A DNA stretch of 64,000 bases from Variovorax sp. J22G73 (GTDB lineage Bacteria > Pseudomonadota > Gammaproteobacteria > Burkholderiales > Burkholderiaceae_C): the NCBI RefSeq assembly GCF_030317035.1, contig NZ_JASZYK010000013.1:62001-126000 (forward strand), in the 5' to 3' direction. The translations under genes were made by a program, and so were the position numbers. Positions within the stretch are counted from its first letter, which is position 1; each line of letters opens with the position of its first letter. The notes beneath the pieces were generated by a model. It did not search any database and was not told the origin of the DNA. It saw nothing but the letters and a program-made list of their open reading frames with translations. Shown piece by piece: positions 9,349 through 17,661 of the stretch.

Positions 9349-11721
9349 TCAGCGCTGCTCCCAGCGCCAGTTCTCAATGTCCGGCATGTCCTTGCCGTGG
9401 CGCACGATGTAGGCCCGATGTTCGAGCAGCCGGTCGCGCAGGTGCTGCTGCACGTGGCCGGCGGTGTCGCGGATGCGCGGCACGCGGTCGATGGCGTCAG
9501 CGGCCAGGTGGAAGCGGTCGAGCCGGTTGAGCACCGTCATGTCGAAGGGTGTGGTGGTGGTGCCTTCTTCCAGGTAGCCGTGCACGTGGAAGTTGCTGTG
9601 GTTGCGCCGCTTGTAGGTCAACCGGTGGATCAGCGCCGGATAACCGTGGAAGGCGAAGATCACCGGCGCGTCGGTGCTGAAGATGGAGTCGAACACCGCG
9701 TCCTCCAGCCCGTGCGGATGGCCCGAGGGCGATTCGAGCGCCATCAGGTCGACCACGTTCACCACGCGGACCTTCAGATCGGGCAGCAGCGTGCGCAGCA
9801 GGTCGACGGCGGCCATGGTCTCCAGCGTGGGCACGTCGCCGGCGCAGGCCATCACCACGTCGGGCGCCACGCCGTGGTCGTTGCTGGCCCAGTCCCAGAT
9901 GCCCAGGCCGACCGTGCAATGGCGTTCGGCCGCGGCCATGTCCAGCCACTGCGCCTCGGGCTGCTTGCCGGCCACGATCACGTTGACGTAGTTGCGGCTG
10001 CGCAGGCAGTGGTCCGTGACGGACAGCAGCGTATTGGCGTCGGGCGGCAGATACACCCGCACCACCTCGGCCTTCTTGTTGACGACGTGGTCGATGAAGC
10101 CCGGGTCCTGGTGGCTGAAACCGTTGTGGTCCTGGCGCCAGACGTGGCTGGTCAGCAGGTAGTTCAGCGACGCGATGGGGCGGCGCCACGGAATGTGGCG
10201 CGTCACCTTCAGCCACTTCGCATGCTGGTTGAACATCGAGTCGACGATGTGGATGAAGGCCTCGTAGCACGAGAAGAAGCCGTGCCGACCCGTCAGCAGG
10301 TAGCCTTCGAGCCAGCCCTGGCACAGGTGCTCGCTCAGCACTTCCATCACCCGCCCGTCGGGCGCCAAGTGGTCGTCGCCGGGCAGGATCTCGGCGGTCG
10401 AGGTGCGATTGCTCACCTCGAACACCGCACCCAGGCGGTTGGACGCGGTCTCGTCGGGGCCCATGAGGCGAAAATTGCTGTCCGCCGCGTTGAGCCGCAT
10501 GACGTCGCGCAGGAACTCGCCCATCACGCGCGTCGCCTCGGCATCGACGGCGCCGGGCTTGGTCACCGTGACGGCGTAATCGCGGAAGTCGGGCAGCTTG
10601 AGATTCTTCAGCAGCAGGCCGCCGTTGGCGTGCGGGTTGGCGCTCATGCGGCGCGTGCCCTGCGGCGACAGGGCGGCAACGTCGGCTCGCAGGGCGCCGT
10701 CGGCATCGAACAGTTCTTCCGGCCGGTAGCTCTGCATCCACTGCTGCAGCAGCGCGATGTGCCCGGGCTTGTCGGCAAAGCCGGTGAGCGGCACCTGGTG
10801 CGCGCGCTGCGTGCCCTCGATGGGCAGGCCGTCCACTGTCTTCGGGCCTGTCCAGCCCTTGGGCGAGCGCAGCACGATCATGGGCCAGCGGTGTCGGCGG
10901 CTGAAGCCGTCGGAGCGCGCTTCCACCTGGATGGCGCGGATGGCATCGAGCGAGGTGTCCAGCGTGGACGCCATCAGTGCGTGCATCAGCGCGGGGTCGT
11001 CGCCCGACACGAAGCGCGGCTCGTAACCGTAGCCGCGCAACAGCTGTGTGAGCTGTTCGTCGCCGATGCGCGCGAGTACCGTCGGCCCCGCGATCTTGTA
11101 GCCGTTCAGGTGCAGGATCGGTAGCACCGCGCCGTCGCATGCGGGGTTGAGGAACTTATTCGAATGCCAGCTAGCCGCGAGCGCGCCGGTCTCGGCCTCG
11201 CCGTCGCCGATGACGCAGCAGGCCAGCAGGGCGGGGTTGTCGAACACCGCGCCGTGCGCGTGCAGCAGTGAATAACCGAGCTCGCCGCCTTCGTGGATCG
11301 ACCCGGGCGTTTCGGGGGACACGTGGCTGGGGATACCGCCTGGGAATGAGAACTGCGTGAAGAGGCGCTTGAGCCCTTCTGCGTCGCGCGAAATGTGCGG
11401 ATACACCTCGGTGTAGGTGCCTTCGAGGTAGGTGCTGGCCACCACGCCCGGCCCGCCGTGGCCGGGGCCGGCGATGAAGATCGCGTCGAGCCCGCGCGCG
11501 TTGATGGCGCGGTTCATGTGCGCGTAGATGAAGTTCAGCCCCGGCGTGGTGCCCCAGTGGCCCAGCAGGCGCGGCTTGATGTGCTCCAGCGCAAGCGGCT
11601 CGCGCAGCAGCGGGTTGTCCATCAGGTAGATCTGGCCCACCGAGAGGTAGTTGGCGGCGCGCCACCAGGCGTCCAGCAGGGTGAAGTCTTCCAGGGGCGG
11701 GTGAACGGCGGGGTTTGGCAT
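9349..11721 (-). CDS. xfp: Xylulose-5-phosphate/fructose-6-phosphate phosphoketolase, 790 aa
   Basis: Thiamine-diphosphate enzyme that cleaves xylulose-5-P (or fructose-6-P) with phosphate to acetyl-phosphate plus glyceraldehyde-3-P (or erythrose-4-P). Visible signatures: AGPGHGGPG near residue 90, the EGGELGYSLLHAHGA phosphoketolase motif near 150, the ThDP-binding GDGEAETG near 180, and the C-terminal FAFHGYP. Full family length. I used the ATG at 11721; the extension to 11877 is Arg-rich and overlaps the promoter region. No acetate kinase gene is adjacent, and only the DUF1275 remnant follows. The promoter region shared with the divergent Usp gene carries a 24-bp dyad at 11805-11828. Confidence 0.95.
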   Translation of the reverse strand: MPNPAVHPPLEDFTLLDAWWRAANYLSVGQIYLMDNPLLREPLALEHIKPRLLGHWGTTPGLNFIYAHMNRAINARGLDAIFIAGPGHGGPGVVASTYLEGTYTEVYPHISRDAEGLKRLFTQFSFPGGIPSHVSPETPGSIHEGGELGYSLLHAHGAVFDNPALLACCVIGDGEAETGALAASWHSNKFLNPACDGAVLPILHLNGYKIAGPTVLARIGDEQLTQLLRGYGYEPRFVSGDDPALMHALMASTLDTSLDAIRAIQVEARSDGFSRRHRWPMIVLRSPKGWTGPKTVDGLPIEGTQRAHQVPLTGFADKPGHIALLQQWMQSYRPEELFDADGALRADVAALSPQGTRRMSANPHANGGLLLKNLKLPDFRDYAVTVTKPGAVDAEATRVMGEFLRDVMRLNAADSNFRLMGPDETASNRLGAVFEVSNRTSTAEILPGDDHLAPDGRVMEVLSEHLCQGWLEGYLLTGRHGFFSCYEAFIHIVDSMFNQHAKWLKVTRHIPWRRPIASLNYLLTSHVWRQDHNGFSHQDPGFIDHVVNKKAEVVRVYLPPDANTLLSVTDHCLRSRNYVNVIVAGKQPEAQWLDMAAAERHCTVGLGIWDWASNDHGVAPDVVMACAGDVPTLETMAAVDLLRTLLPDLKVRVVNVVDLMALESPSGHPHGLEDAVFDSIFSTDAPVIFAFHGYPALIHRLTYKRRNHSNFHVHGYLEEGTTTTPFDMTVLNRLDRFHLAADAIDRVPRIRDTAGHVQQHLRDRLLEHRAYIVRHGKDMPDIENWRWEQR

Positions 11722-11804
11722 GCGACGGGCTCCAGTCAGGGCGTGCGGGCGCCTGCGATGGCAGGCGGTGTCTTGGAACCGAATGTGCGCGCACGGCGCC
11801 CTCG

Positions 11805-11828
11805 GGTCTGTACGACGTCGCACAGACC
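11805..11828. promoter_or_regulatory. Dyad GTCTGTACG-N4-CGCACAGAC between xfp and usp
   Basis: Near-perfect inverted repeat in the 166-bp divergent intergenic region, 84 bp upstream of xfp and 60 bp upstream of the Usp start. The same 22-bp architecture, with the same left arm, recurs at 19121-19142 upstream of another gene. That makes a protein-binding site more likely than chance. Confidence 0.5.
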
Positions 11829-11887
11829 GCCTGCCGGGTGGGTCTCCAGAATGACCCGGTTCATGAAACTTCACCAATCAAAAGCAA

Positions 11888-12319
11888 ATGAAATTTCTTC
11901 TTGCAACTGATGGGTCAGCCCCAGCCTTACGGGCCGTCAAGTACGCAGCGAAGCTCGTCGCGCTCTTGGAGAAATCGCGCGAGCACAAGGTCACGCTGGT
12001 CAGCGTGCATGACGACGCGGGCCTGCGCCATGCCAAGGCGCTCGTGGGCAGCGATGCCGTACAGGATTATTTGCGTGAACTCAGCGACAAGGAGCTTCGG
12101 CCCGTCATGAGGGCGCTCGACGCCGCCGGCATTCGGCACGACATCGTGATTCGCACCGGCAGCATCGCCGGAGAGATCGTCGCACTCGCGAACAAGGGCA
12201 GGTTCGACATGATCGTGCTGGGTTCGAAGGGGCGCGGCGCGATGATGGATCTTCTGATCGGCTCCGTGGCCCAGCGAGTACTTGCCACTGCGAAGCAGCC
12301 GGTGACGCTGGTGAAGTAG
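11888..12319 (+). CDS. Universal stress protein family protein, 143 aa
   Basis: Single UspA domain. It starts MKFLLATDGSAPALRAVKYA, with the family Asp in the first loop, and has the ATP-binding pattern GSKGRG near residue 116 followed by GSVAQRVLATAKQPVTLV. It fits the ATP-binding Usp subclass. It is divergent from phosphoketolase across a short region with a dyad, suggesting shared control. Usp proteins help survival in growth arrest; the specific role here is unknown. Confidence 0.92.
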   Translation: MKFLLATDGSAPALRAVKYAAKLVALLEKSREHKVTLVSVHDDAGLRHAKALVGSDAVQDYLRELSDKELRPVMRALDAAGIRHDIVIRTGSIAGEIVALANKGRFDMIVLGSKGRGAMMDLLIGSVAQRVLATAKQPVTLVK

Positions 12320-12477
12320 GCGCATGTTGCCTCGCCGCGGCGTCCCCCTGACAGCACCGGAAGAAGCTCCCCGCATGGCGACACAGCCCTCCGCGGACAT
12401 TTCCAGGACGAGGATTCAGGTGCTGGCGAAGCGCTGGTCCACCGACCTTCGGCAGGACGTGCACTTGCCGCCGCACG

Positions 12478-12714
12478 TCACTCATTACCTCCGCTTCGAA
12501 GGCGCAGGTCCGCCCACTGGATACAGCGCTCCAGGACCATTTCAGCGACCTCCAAGCGTGTGCGCTTCCTGTCGACGACCTGCAAGACGGCTTTGAGGAC
12601 TGAGTGCTCGAAAATTTCCGCTCTGCACACCACGGTCCGTCCATCGGTACTCTGCTCGACGTGGAACACAAATTCAAAGCGATCCCGGTATTGCGGGGGC
12701 ACGGTCAGCTTCAT
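12478..12714 (-). CDS. Hypothetical protein, paralogue of the broken 17.1 kb gene, 78 aa
   Basis: The protein begins MKLTVPPQYRDRFEF and ends with ERCIQWADLRLRS. A second copy at 17058-17362 shares about two thirds of its residues but is frameshifted. I set the start at 12714 because similarity to that copy begins there. The frame is open to an ATG at 12834, so a longer N-terminus is possible. The middle (TVVCRAEIFEHSVLKAVLQVV) suggests alternating strands and a helix. I do not recognise the family. Confidence 0.6.
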   Translation of the reverse strand: MKLTVPPQYRDRFEFVFHVEQSTDGRTVVCRAEIFEHSVLKAVLQVVDRKRTRLEVAEMVLERCIQWADLRLRSGGNE

Positions 12715-12856
12715 CCCTGTACTCGAGGTTAGGCGGCCTTGCGATGCGGAGATATGTATGGGAAGCCCGCGGGAACCGTGGGGACGTGCACGAAATCCAT
12801 TCTTTTCCATCCTTTCACTGCCGTCCCCAATCAATTGATTCGGACCGGTTTTTTAG

Positions 12857-12890
12857 GATAGAAAATATATCTCTAGATTGAAAATCTATC
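12857..12890. promoter_or_regulatory. AT-rich site with GATAGAAAAT and a TAGATT-GAA-AATCTA palindrome
   Basis: Very AT-rich patch just after the S24 repressor gene. GATAGAAAAT (12857-12866) recurs as GATAGAAAT at 13561-13569 and inverted at 13647-13655, both upstream of the repressor. A perfect 6-bp palindrome with a 3-base spacer lies at 12874-12888. Candidate operator set for the neighbouring XRE/S24 repressor. Confidence 0.35.
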
Positions 12891-12917
12891 TATGCGACCG
12901 TGCGTTTTTTGCGACGG

Positions 12918-13535
12918 CTAGCGAAATCGCTTGGTGAATTCGCGCACCACACCAATGACCTTGGCATCGCCGAGCGGTTTCAAGGGATAGCGGCTGTTCA
13001 ACGGCTTGAGATAGAGGTCGCCGCCGTCTTTCACGAGTTGTTTGAACGTGGTCTCGCGCGCTGGATTTAATGCAATGACGTAGTCACCCGGAATTGCCTC
13101 CATGTCGGGCTCCACGATCAGGATCGACCCGGCAGGAAACGAGTCTCCGATATCACTGACCATGCTGTCCCCGTGCACCCGCAACGCGTAGGTGTGCTTC
13201 TTGACCGGCACGCTCACAGGGACAGTGTCGAACTGTGTCACCGGCTTGAAGTTGTCGATGACGGTGTAGTTGCCGGCCTCAACCTCCGATACGAGAGGAA
13301 CTTCAACTCTCATGTCGGCACCCCGCGCACCCGCTGACACCCCGGATACCAGCTCGGCGATGGTGATCCCGAGCAGTTTCGCCACTCGCCCTTGATTGGC
13401 CCGCTTTGGAGCTGTGCCGCCTTGCTTTTCCCATTGCTGTACTGCGCCACGGCTCACCCCCAACGCAACAGCAAATTGCTGTTCGCTCATCTGGAGACGC
13501 TTGCGTCCTTCGCGAATTAAACGGCTGCTGGTCAC
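12918..13535 (-). CDS. XRE-type repressor with S24 (LexA/CI-like) peptidase domain, about 205 aa
   Basis: The N-terminal helix-turn-helix contains MSEQQFAVALGVSRGAVQQWE, a Cro/CI fold. The C-terminal S24 domain has the catalytic Ser in HGDSMVSDIGDSFPAG and the catalytic Lys in the strand ETTFKQLVKDGG. This is a self-cleaving repressor of the phage CI / UmuD-like type that would release its targets after DNA damage. I favour a GTG start at 13535 (preceded by AGGGG) because the frame upstream to 13646 has poor coding character and carries repeated GATAGAAA motifs. No phage structural genes surround it. Confidence 0.85.
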   Translation of the reverse strand: MTSSRLIREGRKRLQMSEQQFAVALGVSRGAVQQWEKQGGTAPKRANQGRVAKLLGITIAELVSGVSAGARGADMRVEVPLVSEVEAGNYTVIDNFKPVTQFDTVPVSVPVKKHTYALRVHGDSMVSDIGDSFPAGSILIVEPDMEAIPGDYVIALNPARETTFKQLVKDGGDLYLKPLNSRYPLKPLGDAKVIGVVREFTKRFR

Positions 13536-13560
13536 AGCCCCTAGAGTAGGCGCTGTTTCA

Positions 13561-13655
13561 GATAGAAATAAAATCCATGATAGCTCTTCCATCCTTGGGG
13601 TAGGGAAATCCTTAGAGATTCGATAGATTGACTGTGGTTTGACCAAATTTCTATC
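13561..13655. promoter_or_regulatory. Inverted GATAGAAAT motifs upstream of the S24 repressor
   Basis: GATAGAAAT at 13561-13569 and its reverse complement at 13647-13655 bracket the likely promoter region of the repressor, which would be consistent with autoregulation. Confidence 0.35.
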
Positions 13656-13741
13656 GTCGTTCTAACGCTTTGGTAGCCCTACTATCAGCCGCCTGCCGGC
13701 TCGGTAAGTAATAGTTCACCGGCAGTGTTTGAAGAGCCCCT

Positions 13742-14272
13742 ATGACCAGCGATGGCAATTTCAACGAATTGCGAGTGACTACGCCCAGCGAAGTTCGTGG
13801 CAGCACCATGCTCGGGGTCCGCGTAAGGGCTGCTTGCCAAGCGCCGTTTGCGGAGAATTCGATCGGTGGGGTGCAGGACCGTATCGACCGGCAGTTTCGA
13901 TACTTCGAGGCGCTCGGAAAATTCGTCATGTTCGCCGACGGCGCGGTCTTCGTTGGAGCTCGTGTGAGTTCCATCGTCGCCACGACAGCAAGCATTTGCT
14001 GGAAGTCTGCTTTCTACCCGGGGCCGCGTCATCGGCAAGCCATCCAGGCAGGGCGCGGCGAACTGCTCCCCCTGGGCTTTCACGGACGGTTCGATCTGTA
14101 CCTGCAGCAAGCCGAGGACATGCTTGGTGGTGCGAAAGCCTCCGTTGTGGCTAGATCAGGGTTGGGCGAGGCAACCACGCTCGATTGCAAGATCGGCATG
14201 CCCGCAGATGTTGCACGTGCCCTGTGCGACGGCATGATGCGCGCGAGGCTCCTGGCTGCCGGGCCTCCATAG
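13742..14272 (+). CDS. Hypothetical protein, 176 aa
   Basis: The ATG at 13742 has GAAGAG five bases upstream. The protein is mixed in character, with an aromatic-rich centre (DRQFRYFEALGKFVMFADGAVF) and an Ala-rich helical C-terminus. No signal peptide and no recognised motif. It is divergent from the S24 repressor, so it could be a repressor target, but nothing beyond position supports that. An opposite-strand frame across its 3' half looks like a shadow. Confidence 0.5.
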   Translation: MTSDGNFNELRVTTPSEVRGSTMLGVRVRAACQAPFAENSIGGVQDRIDRQFRYFEALGKFVMFADGAVFVGARVSSIVATTASICWKSAFYPGPRHRQAIQAGRGELLPLGFHGRFDLYLQQAEDMLGGAKASVVARSGLGEATTLDCKIGMPADVARALCDGMMRARLLAAGPP

Positions 14273-14317
14273 CAGCAGTTGCGGGACCAGTCCCCTGAGA
14301 GCACGCCGGTGCGAGCG

Positions 14318-14530
14318 ATGAAAAAGCCGATCTTCCACCGCGCAACCATCACGTTGAAGCTCCCGCTGGACATCAGCGCGCGCGAAGAAGTCGAAGCCCT
14401 GCGAGCCGCAGGTATTCCGGTCGACGCGCTGGGCCATGAGAGATCCGGTTTTCTGTTTGTGCGAACCGTTGGAGGCGGCGGGCAGAGCCAGCAGAACATC
14501 TTTCGGTGGTTTGCCTCCCAAATACGCTAG
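14318..14530 (+). CDS. Hypothetical protein, 70 aa
   Basis: Short frame starting MKKPIFHRATITLKLPLD, then a helix (SAREEVEALRAAGIPVDALG) and a Gly-rich tail. The strand-helix pattern looks real, but I know no family. It is on the same strand as its neighbours, 45 bp after the 176-aa gene. Confidence 0.45.
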   Translation: MKKPIFHRATITLKLPLDISAREEVEALRAAGIPVDALGHERSGFLFVRTVGGGGQSQQNIFRWFASQIR

Positions 14531-14623
14531 ATCCACCGGCTTGCAAGGGGATCGGTCTCATCAGACACGGGTGGTGTGGCCGATTGGACGACGCTTTGGT
14601 TTTCAATGGACGGAGGGGGAAAA

Positions 14624-14869
14624 ATGACGGAAAAGATTCGGCTCAACGATGAGCAATGGAAGAAGCTGCTCAGCCTGCCCCACGAGGGCGAGACCAAGAC
14701 GCATGGGGAGCCAAGCCCTGTGTCGAACAGGTTGAGGTCACATGGATTGGTGACACAAGACAGCCAGGGCCGCGAGCACCTTACCGAACAAGGAATTCGT
14801 CGATTGAGCCAAGGCGGTAGTTTTTGCACGCTCATCCTGGCCGCCGCACTCACGCCAGTAGTTGCGTGA
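14624..14869 (+). CDS. Small winged-helix-like protein, 81 aa
   Basis: The ATG at 14624 follows a clear GGAGG. The protein runs KIRLNDEQWKKLLSL, a linker, NRLRSHGLVTQD, and HLTEQGIRRLSQ. A helix ending in a Gly-Leu-Val turn followed by LTxxGxxxL is the usual end of a winged-helix domain. It resembles the repeated small family of this window (15.6, 19.5, 30.0, 41.2, 48-49 and 55.8 kb) only in general plan, not in sequence, so I keep it apart. The C-terminus is hydrophobic (CTLILAAALTPVV). Confidence 0.55.
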   Translation: MTEKIRLNDEQWKKLLSLPHEGETKTHGEPSPVSNRLRSHGLVTQDSQGREHLTEQGIRRLSQGGSFCTLILAAALTPVVA

Positions 14870-14893
14870 GTACGCACGGTCGACCAGACTGCC

Positions 14894-15160
14894 TCAACGG
14901 GCCTGCCTGAAATCCGCCGGGGTCTTGCCGGTCCAGCGCTTGAAGGAGCGGACGAAAAGTTGGGCTCCGAAAAGCCGAGCTCTGGCACGTCACCGTGCAG
15001 CTGCGGCTCCAGGATCTTGCGCACCGCCGCCGCGGTACCGCGGGATGAGGCTTCGTAGGGCCCGCAGGTCGGGTTCGACTGCCGACTCGAACATCGTGGT
15101 CACACCCTGGTTGGTGCTGACCAGCGGCGGGTCGTTGTCGGCACGCCTGAATGCGGTCAA
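14894..15160 (-). pseudogene. C-terminal remnant of an AraC family regulator
   Basis: Frames around 14894-15000 spell the end of an AraC DNA-binding domain across a frameshift: PELGFSEPNF in one frame, then VRSFKRWTGKTPADFRQAR and a stop in the next. Upstream frames (FESAVEPDLRALR) may be the linker before the helix-turn-helix. The sensor domain is lost, so the remnant is not functional. Confidence 0.65.
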
Positions 15161-15161
15161 A

Positions 15162-15560
15162 TCATGGGACGAACAAATCCGAGTGCATCGGCTGCAGCCC
15201 GACAAAGAGCCCCGTGGCCGGGTTGTCGGCTTTCTTGTACTTCTCGAGGAAGACGCGGTCGGCCTGTTCGCTGCTCAGCGGCGGCCTCAGGTCGTCGGTT
15301 TCGGGACCGGCAAGTGCGGGCGTCGCGCCCAGATTGACACCGGCCTTTTGCACGCCATTGAGCCTTTTCCAAAGGAAGGCGTGCCAGCGTCCTAGCGACG
15401 TGTCGAACGGACCTGCTTTCGCAAGCCCATGCTGTGGGCGGCGTCGAACAGGGGTGTCCGCATCGAGGCCCGGGCAGGCCGCTCCGACGCAAGGAGTTGA
15501 AGAATGGACGCCCCGATCACTCCGAGGAAGGAGGCCGACTTGCATCAGGAGCGAGGACAC
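15162..15560 (-). pseudogene. Unidentified coding remnant
   Basis: The second half of this open frame (GATPALAGPETDDLRPP, then FLEKYKKADNPATGLFVGLQ) reads like a real protein, whereas the first half is Arg- and Cys-rich and looks out of frame. No start with a ribosome site fits. It abuts the AraC remnant and may be part of the same decayed locus. Family not recognised. Confidence 0.35.
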
Positions 15561-15575
15561 GAACGGTGGCGGCCG

Positions 15576-15788
15576 TTAAACCACACCTTTTTGTAAGAGA
15601 TGCCGGCCTTCCCGCGTAATTCCGTGGACGACCGCAGACTGCGGTTGTGCATCTGGTGAAGTGCGTTGCACCGTTGCCGTGATGACCAGCGCAGCGCGGA
15701 GTAGCTCTATTTGTTTGATGTCTTCGGGATCAGTGACGGTGAGCGGCAATGTTGCTCGTTCGATTACTCGAAGAAAATTGAGGGGCAT
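15576..15788 (-). CDS. Member A of the repeated small winged-helix-like family, 70 aa
   Basis: Reads NFLRVIERATLPLTVTDPED, then IELLRAALVITATV, a short variable loop, and HGITREGRHLL. It matches the window's repeated family along its whole length, with one residue missing in the AAGL turn. I infer a compact winged helix: helix, LPL turn, recognition helix ending at the Ala-Leu turn, wing, last helix. The start ATG at 15788 has no strong ribosome site. No co-transcribed gene. Function unknown. Confidence 0.6.
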   Translation of the reverse strand: MPLNFLRVIERATLPLTVTDPEDIKQIELLRAALVITATVQRTSPDAQPQSAVVHGITREGRHLLQKGVV

Positions 15789-16222
15789 GACATCAGGTCA
15801 TTGAAGCGAGGAAAGTTTAAACCGAAAAACGGCGACTCATGACGATAAAAAACTGCGATGGGCAGCCCTTATCTCTTGCTCAAATAATTTTAGGTCGGAA
15901 CGGGTCGCTCTCCACTTATTTTTCCCAGATAAAATCCTAAGCATTGCGACTAAATGTAATTTCGCTGCGACAACTCCATCAATAATATGAGCAGCAGCGA
16001 TTATTGGAAATTCACCGATCTGGACAGCATAAACAAATGGGCTTGATTCCCAAACGAGGAATTTCTGGGACTATAAGAGGGGTCTAAGAATACTGGAAGG
16101 CCGTATTTTGAAAAACGGTGGTTGTTTTCATTTCAGAAGAAAGCGCGTCGAAGCGCCATCCTTTTCCTACAAGCATCCCTGGTGGCAGGGTGGGAGCCAG
16201 CAGCCTCAAGCCACAAGGTTGC
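15789..16222. other. AT-rich intergenic stretch
   Basis: About 430 bp, visibly richer in A and T than its surroundings, especially 15810-16100, with runs such as AATAATTTTAGG and TTATTTTTCCC. No reading frame is convincing. It could hold promoters for member A or a small RNA, or be imported DNA. Confidence 0.4.
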
Positions 16223-16340
16223 GCCTGGCAGAGAGAGTTGGAACTCCATCACGGCTTCAATCGAGGGGACTTGAACAGATCCAGCATGCGCCAGCGCTAT
16301 TTCTCGGAGGACATGCAGACCAGGGCCAACGTTCGCACGC
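16223..16340 (-). pseudogene. Histidine kinase C-terminal remnant
   Basis: Encodes NVGPGLHVLREIALAHAGSV, the G2-box end of a kinase HATPase_c domain (compare GLGLYIVREIARAHGGSV), then a beta strand leading to LSLPGA. No dimerisation or N box is nearby. The flanking frames are not recognisable. Confidence 0.6.
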
Positions 16341-17057
16341 GCAACCTCGGATTCCGAACCTAAGTGAAGGAGCGGCCATCTAGGCGTGCTCTCACATTGC
16401 CTATCGTCCTTGAGCGCGCAGGCAGGCGCGGGCGCCCCGGGAACTTGCGATGAAAACTTCCATGACCCCATTCGCATGGCCGTCGAAATGTCTCGAGAAG
16501 GCTGCCCTGGTTGAGGCAGAGCCCCGGCTTCGGTCGCCTCCAGATCAGCCAGCCTGCCCCCGCTCTTTGCGCCGACGCCGCGGAATCGAACCGGACGCTG
16601 GAGTTCTGCACCGCCCATATCCGCAGCACGCATTGGCCGCACGCGCGCAGGGTAGCGCTGAACTCAGCCTTTCGGCAGCGTCACGGGATTTCCGTTGAGC
16701 ACCGCGGGTGCGAATAAAGGAAAAGCGAAGGGCTGGAACCGGCAACGCAGGTGCCAGCCCTTTGCCTATCCTGCCCCGCTGGTTCAGTCCAACGACGTGC
16801 AAGCATGTTGGGTCGAGATTCAGTTTTTCGCAATCGGAAATCCATTCTTCTCCGATCGCCGATCCATCGAATGCCTGTACTGAGTTTGTGGCTACGCGAT
16901 CCGCCCGCGTTCAATCCACGTGCGAATCACGGGTTGGTACCCCCAGGAGAGAAGCCGCGCTGGTCACCATGGAACGCGGCCTTGGGATGACCCATGCGGG
17001 CATGGGTTGCCTCGCTGTTTGGTGTCGAGGTTCCGGACCGTCGCCTCTGGACCAGCG
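16341..17057. other. Degenerate stretch, no supported gene
   Basis: Several short overlapping frames, none with convincing protein character. A 9-bp inverted repeat (AAGGGCTGG at 16728-16736, CCAGCCCTT at 16754-16762, 17-base loop) is the only structure noted. It lacks a T-tract. Confidence 0.4.
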
Positions 17058-17362
17058 CTAAAGAAAATCTGAAATTGGTGCCGGCGAAGGTTGCCTCTGC
17101 TCAGCCGTCCCATGAGAACAGGTTGGAAACGCGTTTTCTTTTAGCCGAAGGTCAGCCCATCGTATGCATCGTTCCAAGACAGCATCGGTGACTTCCAAGT
17201 GGGTTTGATTTTTTGTCGCGATTTGCAGCGTTGCTTTCAGAACCGAACGCTCAAAAATTTCCGCCCGGCCACAACCGTTTTTCCATCGGCGCTCTGATCA
17301 ATATGAAATATGAATTCGAACTGGTCGCGGTATTGCGGCGGAACAGTCAGTTTCATCCCCAT
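17058..17362 (-). pseudogene. Frameshifted paralogue of the 12.5 kb hypothetical gene
   Basis: The start at 17362 (MGMKLTVPPQYRDQFEF) has AGGGAG eight bases upstream. It matches the 12.5 kb protein until TVV. One base is then missing near 17268, and the next frame carries on with AEIFERSVLKATLQI, LERCIRWADLRLK and a longer C-terminus to a TAG at 17058. All other features are intact, so the break is either very recent or a sequencing error. Confidence 0.75.
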
Positions 17363-17661
17363 TGGATATCTCTCCCTGGCGCAGCTCCCACTGCGCTTTA
17401 TCAAACCAACGCATTATTTTTACTTCATTGGACCCGATGGTTTTATTGGGGTAAACAGCTATCGACTCAAAGAAGCGGTGACCTTTACAGAATGCAGCAG
17501 CGGATGCCAACGAACGGGCCCCCACTTACCGGAACAGCGCGGTATGCGCTCCTCGTCGCACAAAGCTGATGCGCTAACCGGCGACCTGGTAAATCATCAT
17601 CAAGTCGCCTTTGGCGCGGCACCCGAAGGGTTCGGCGCGCCACGAGGTGAACGGCCTGCGC

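Noticed and set aside
9397..11124. Long plus-strand open frame (575 codons) opposite phosphoketolase
   Set aside because: It is the antisense shadow of a conserved enzyme; its translation is rich in His, Arg, Val and Gly without any motif.
14624..14869. Including the 81-aa winged-helix-like protein in the repeated family
   Set aside because: It has the same overall plan but no shared residues in the LPL and AAGL blocks, so I left it as a separate protein.
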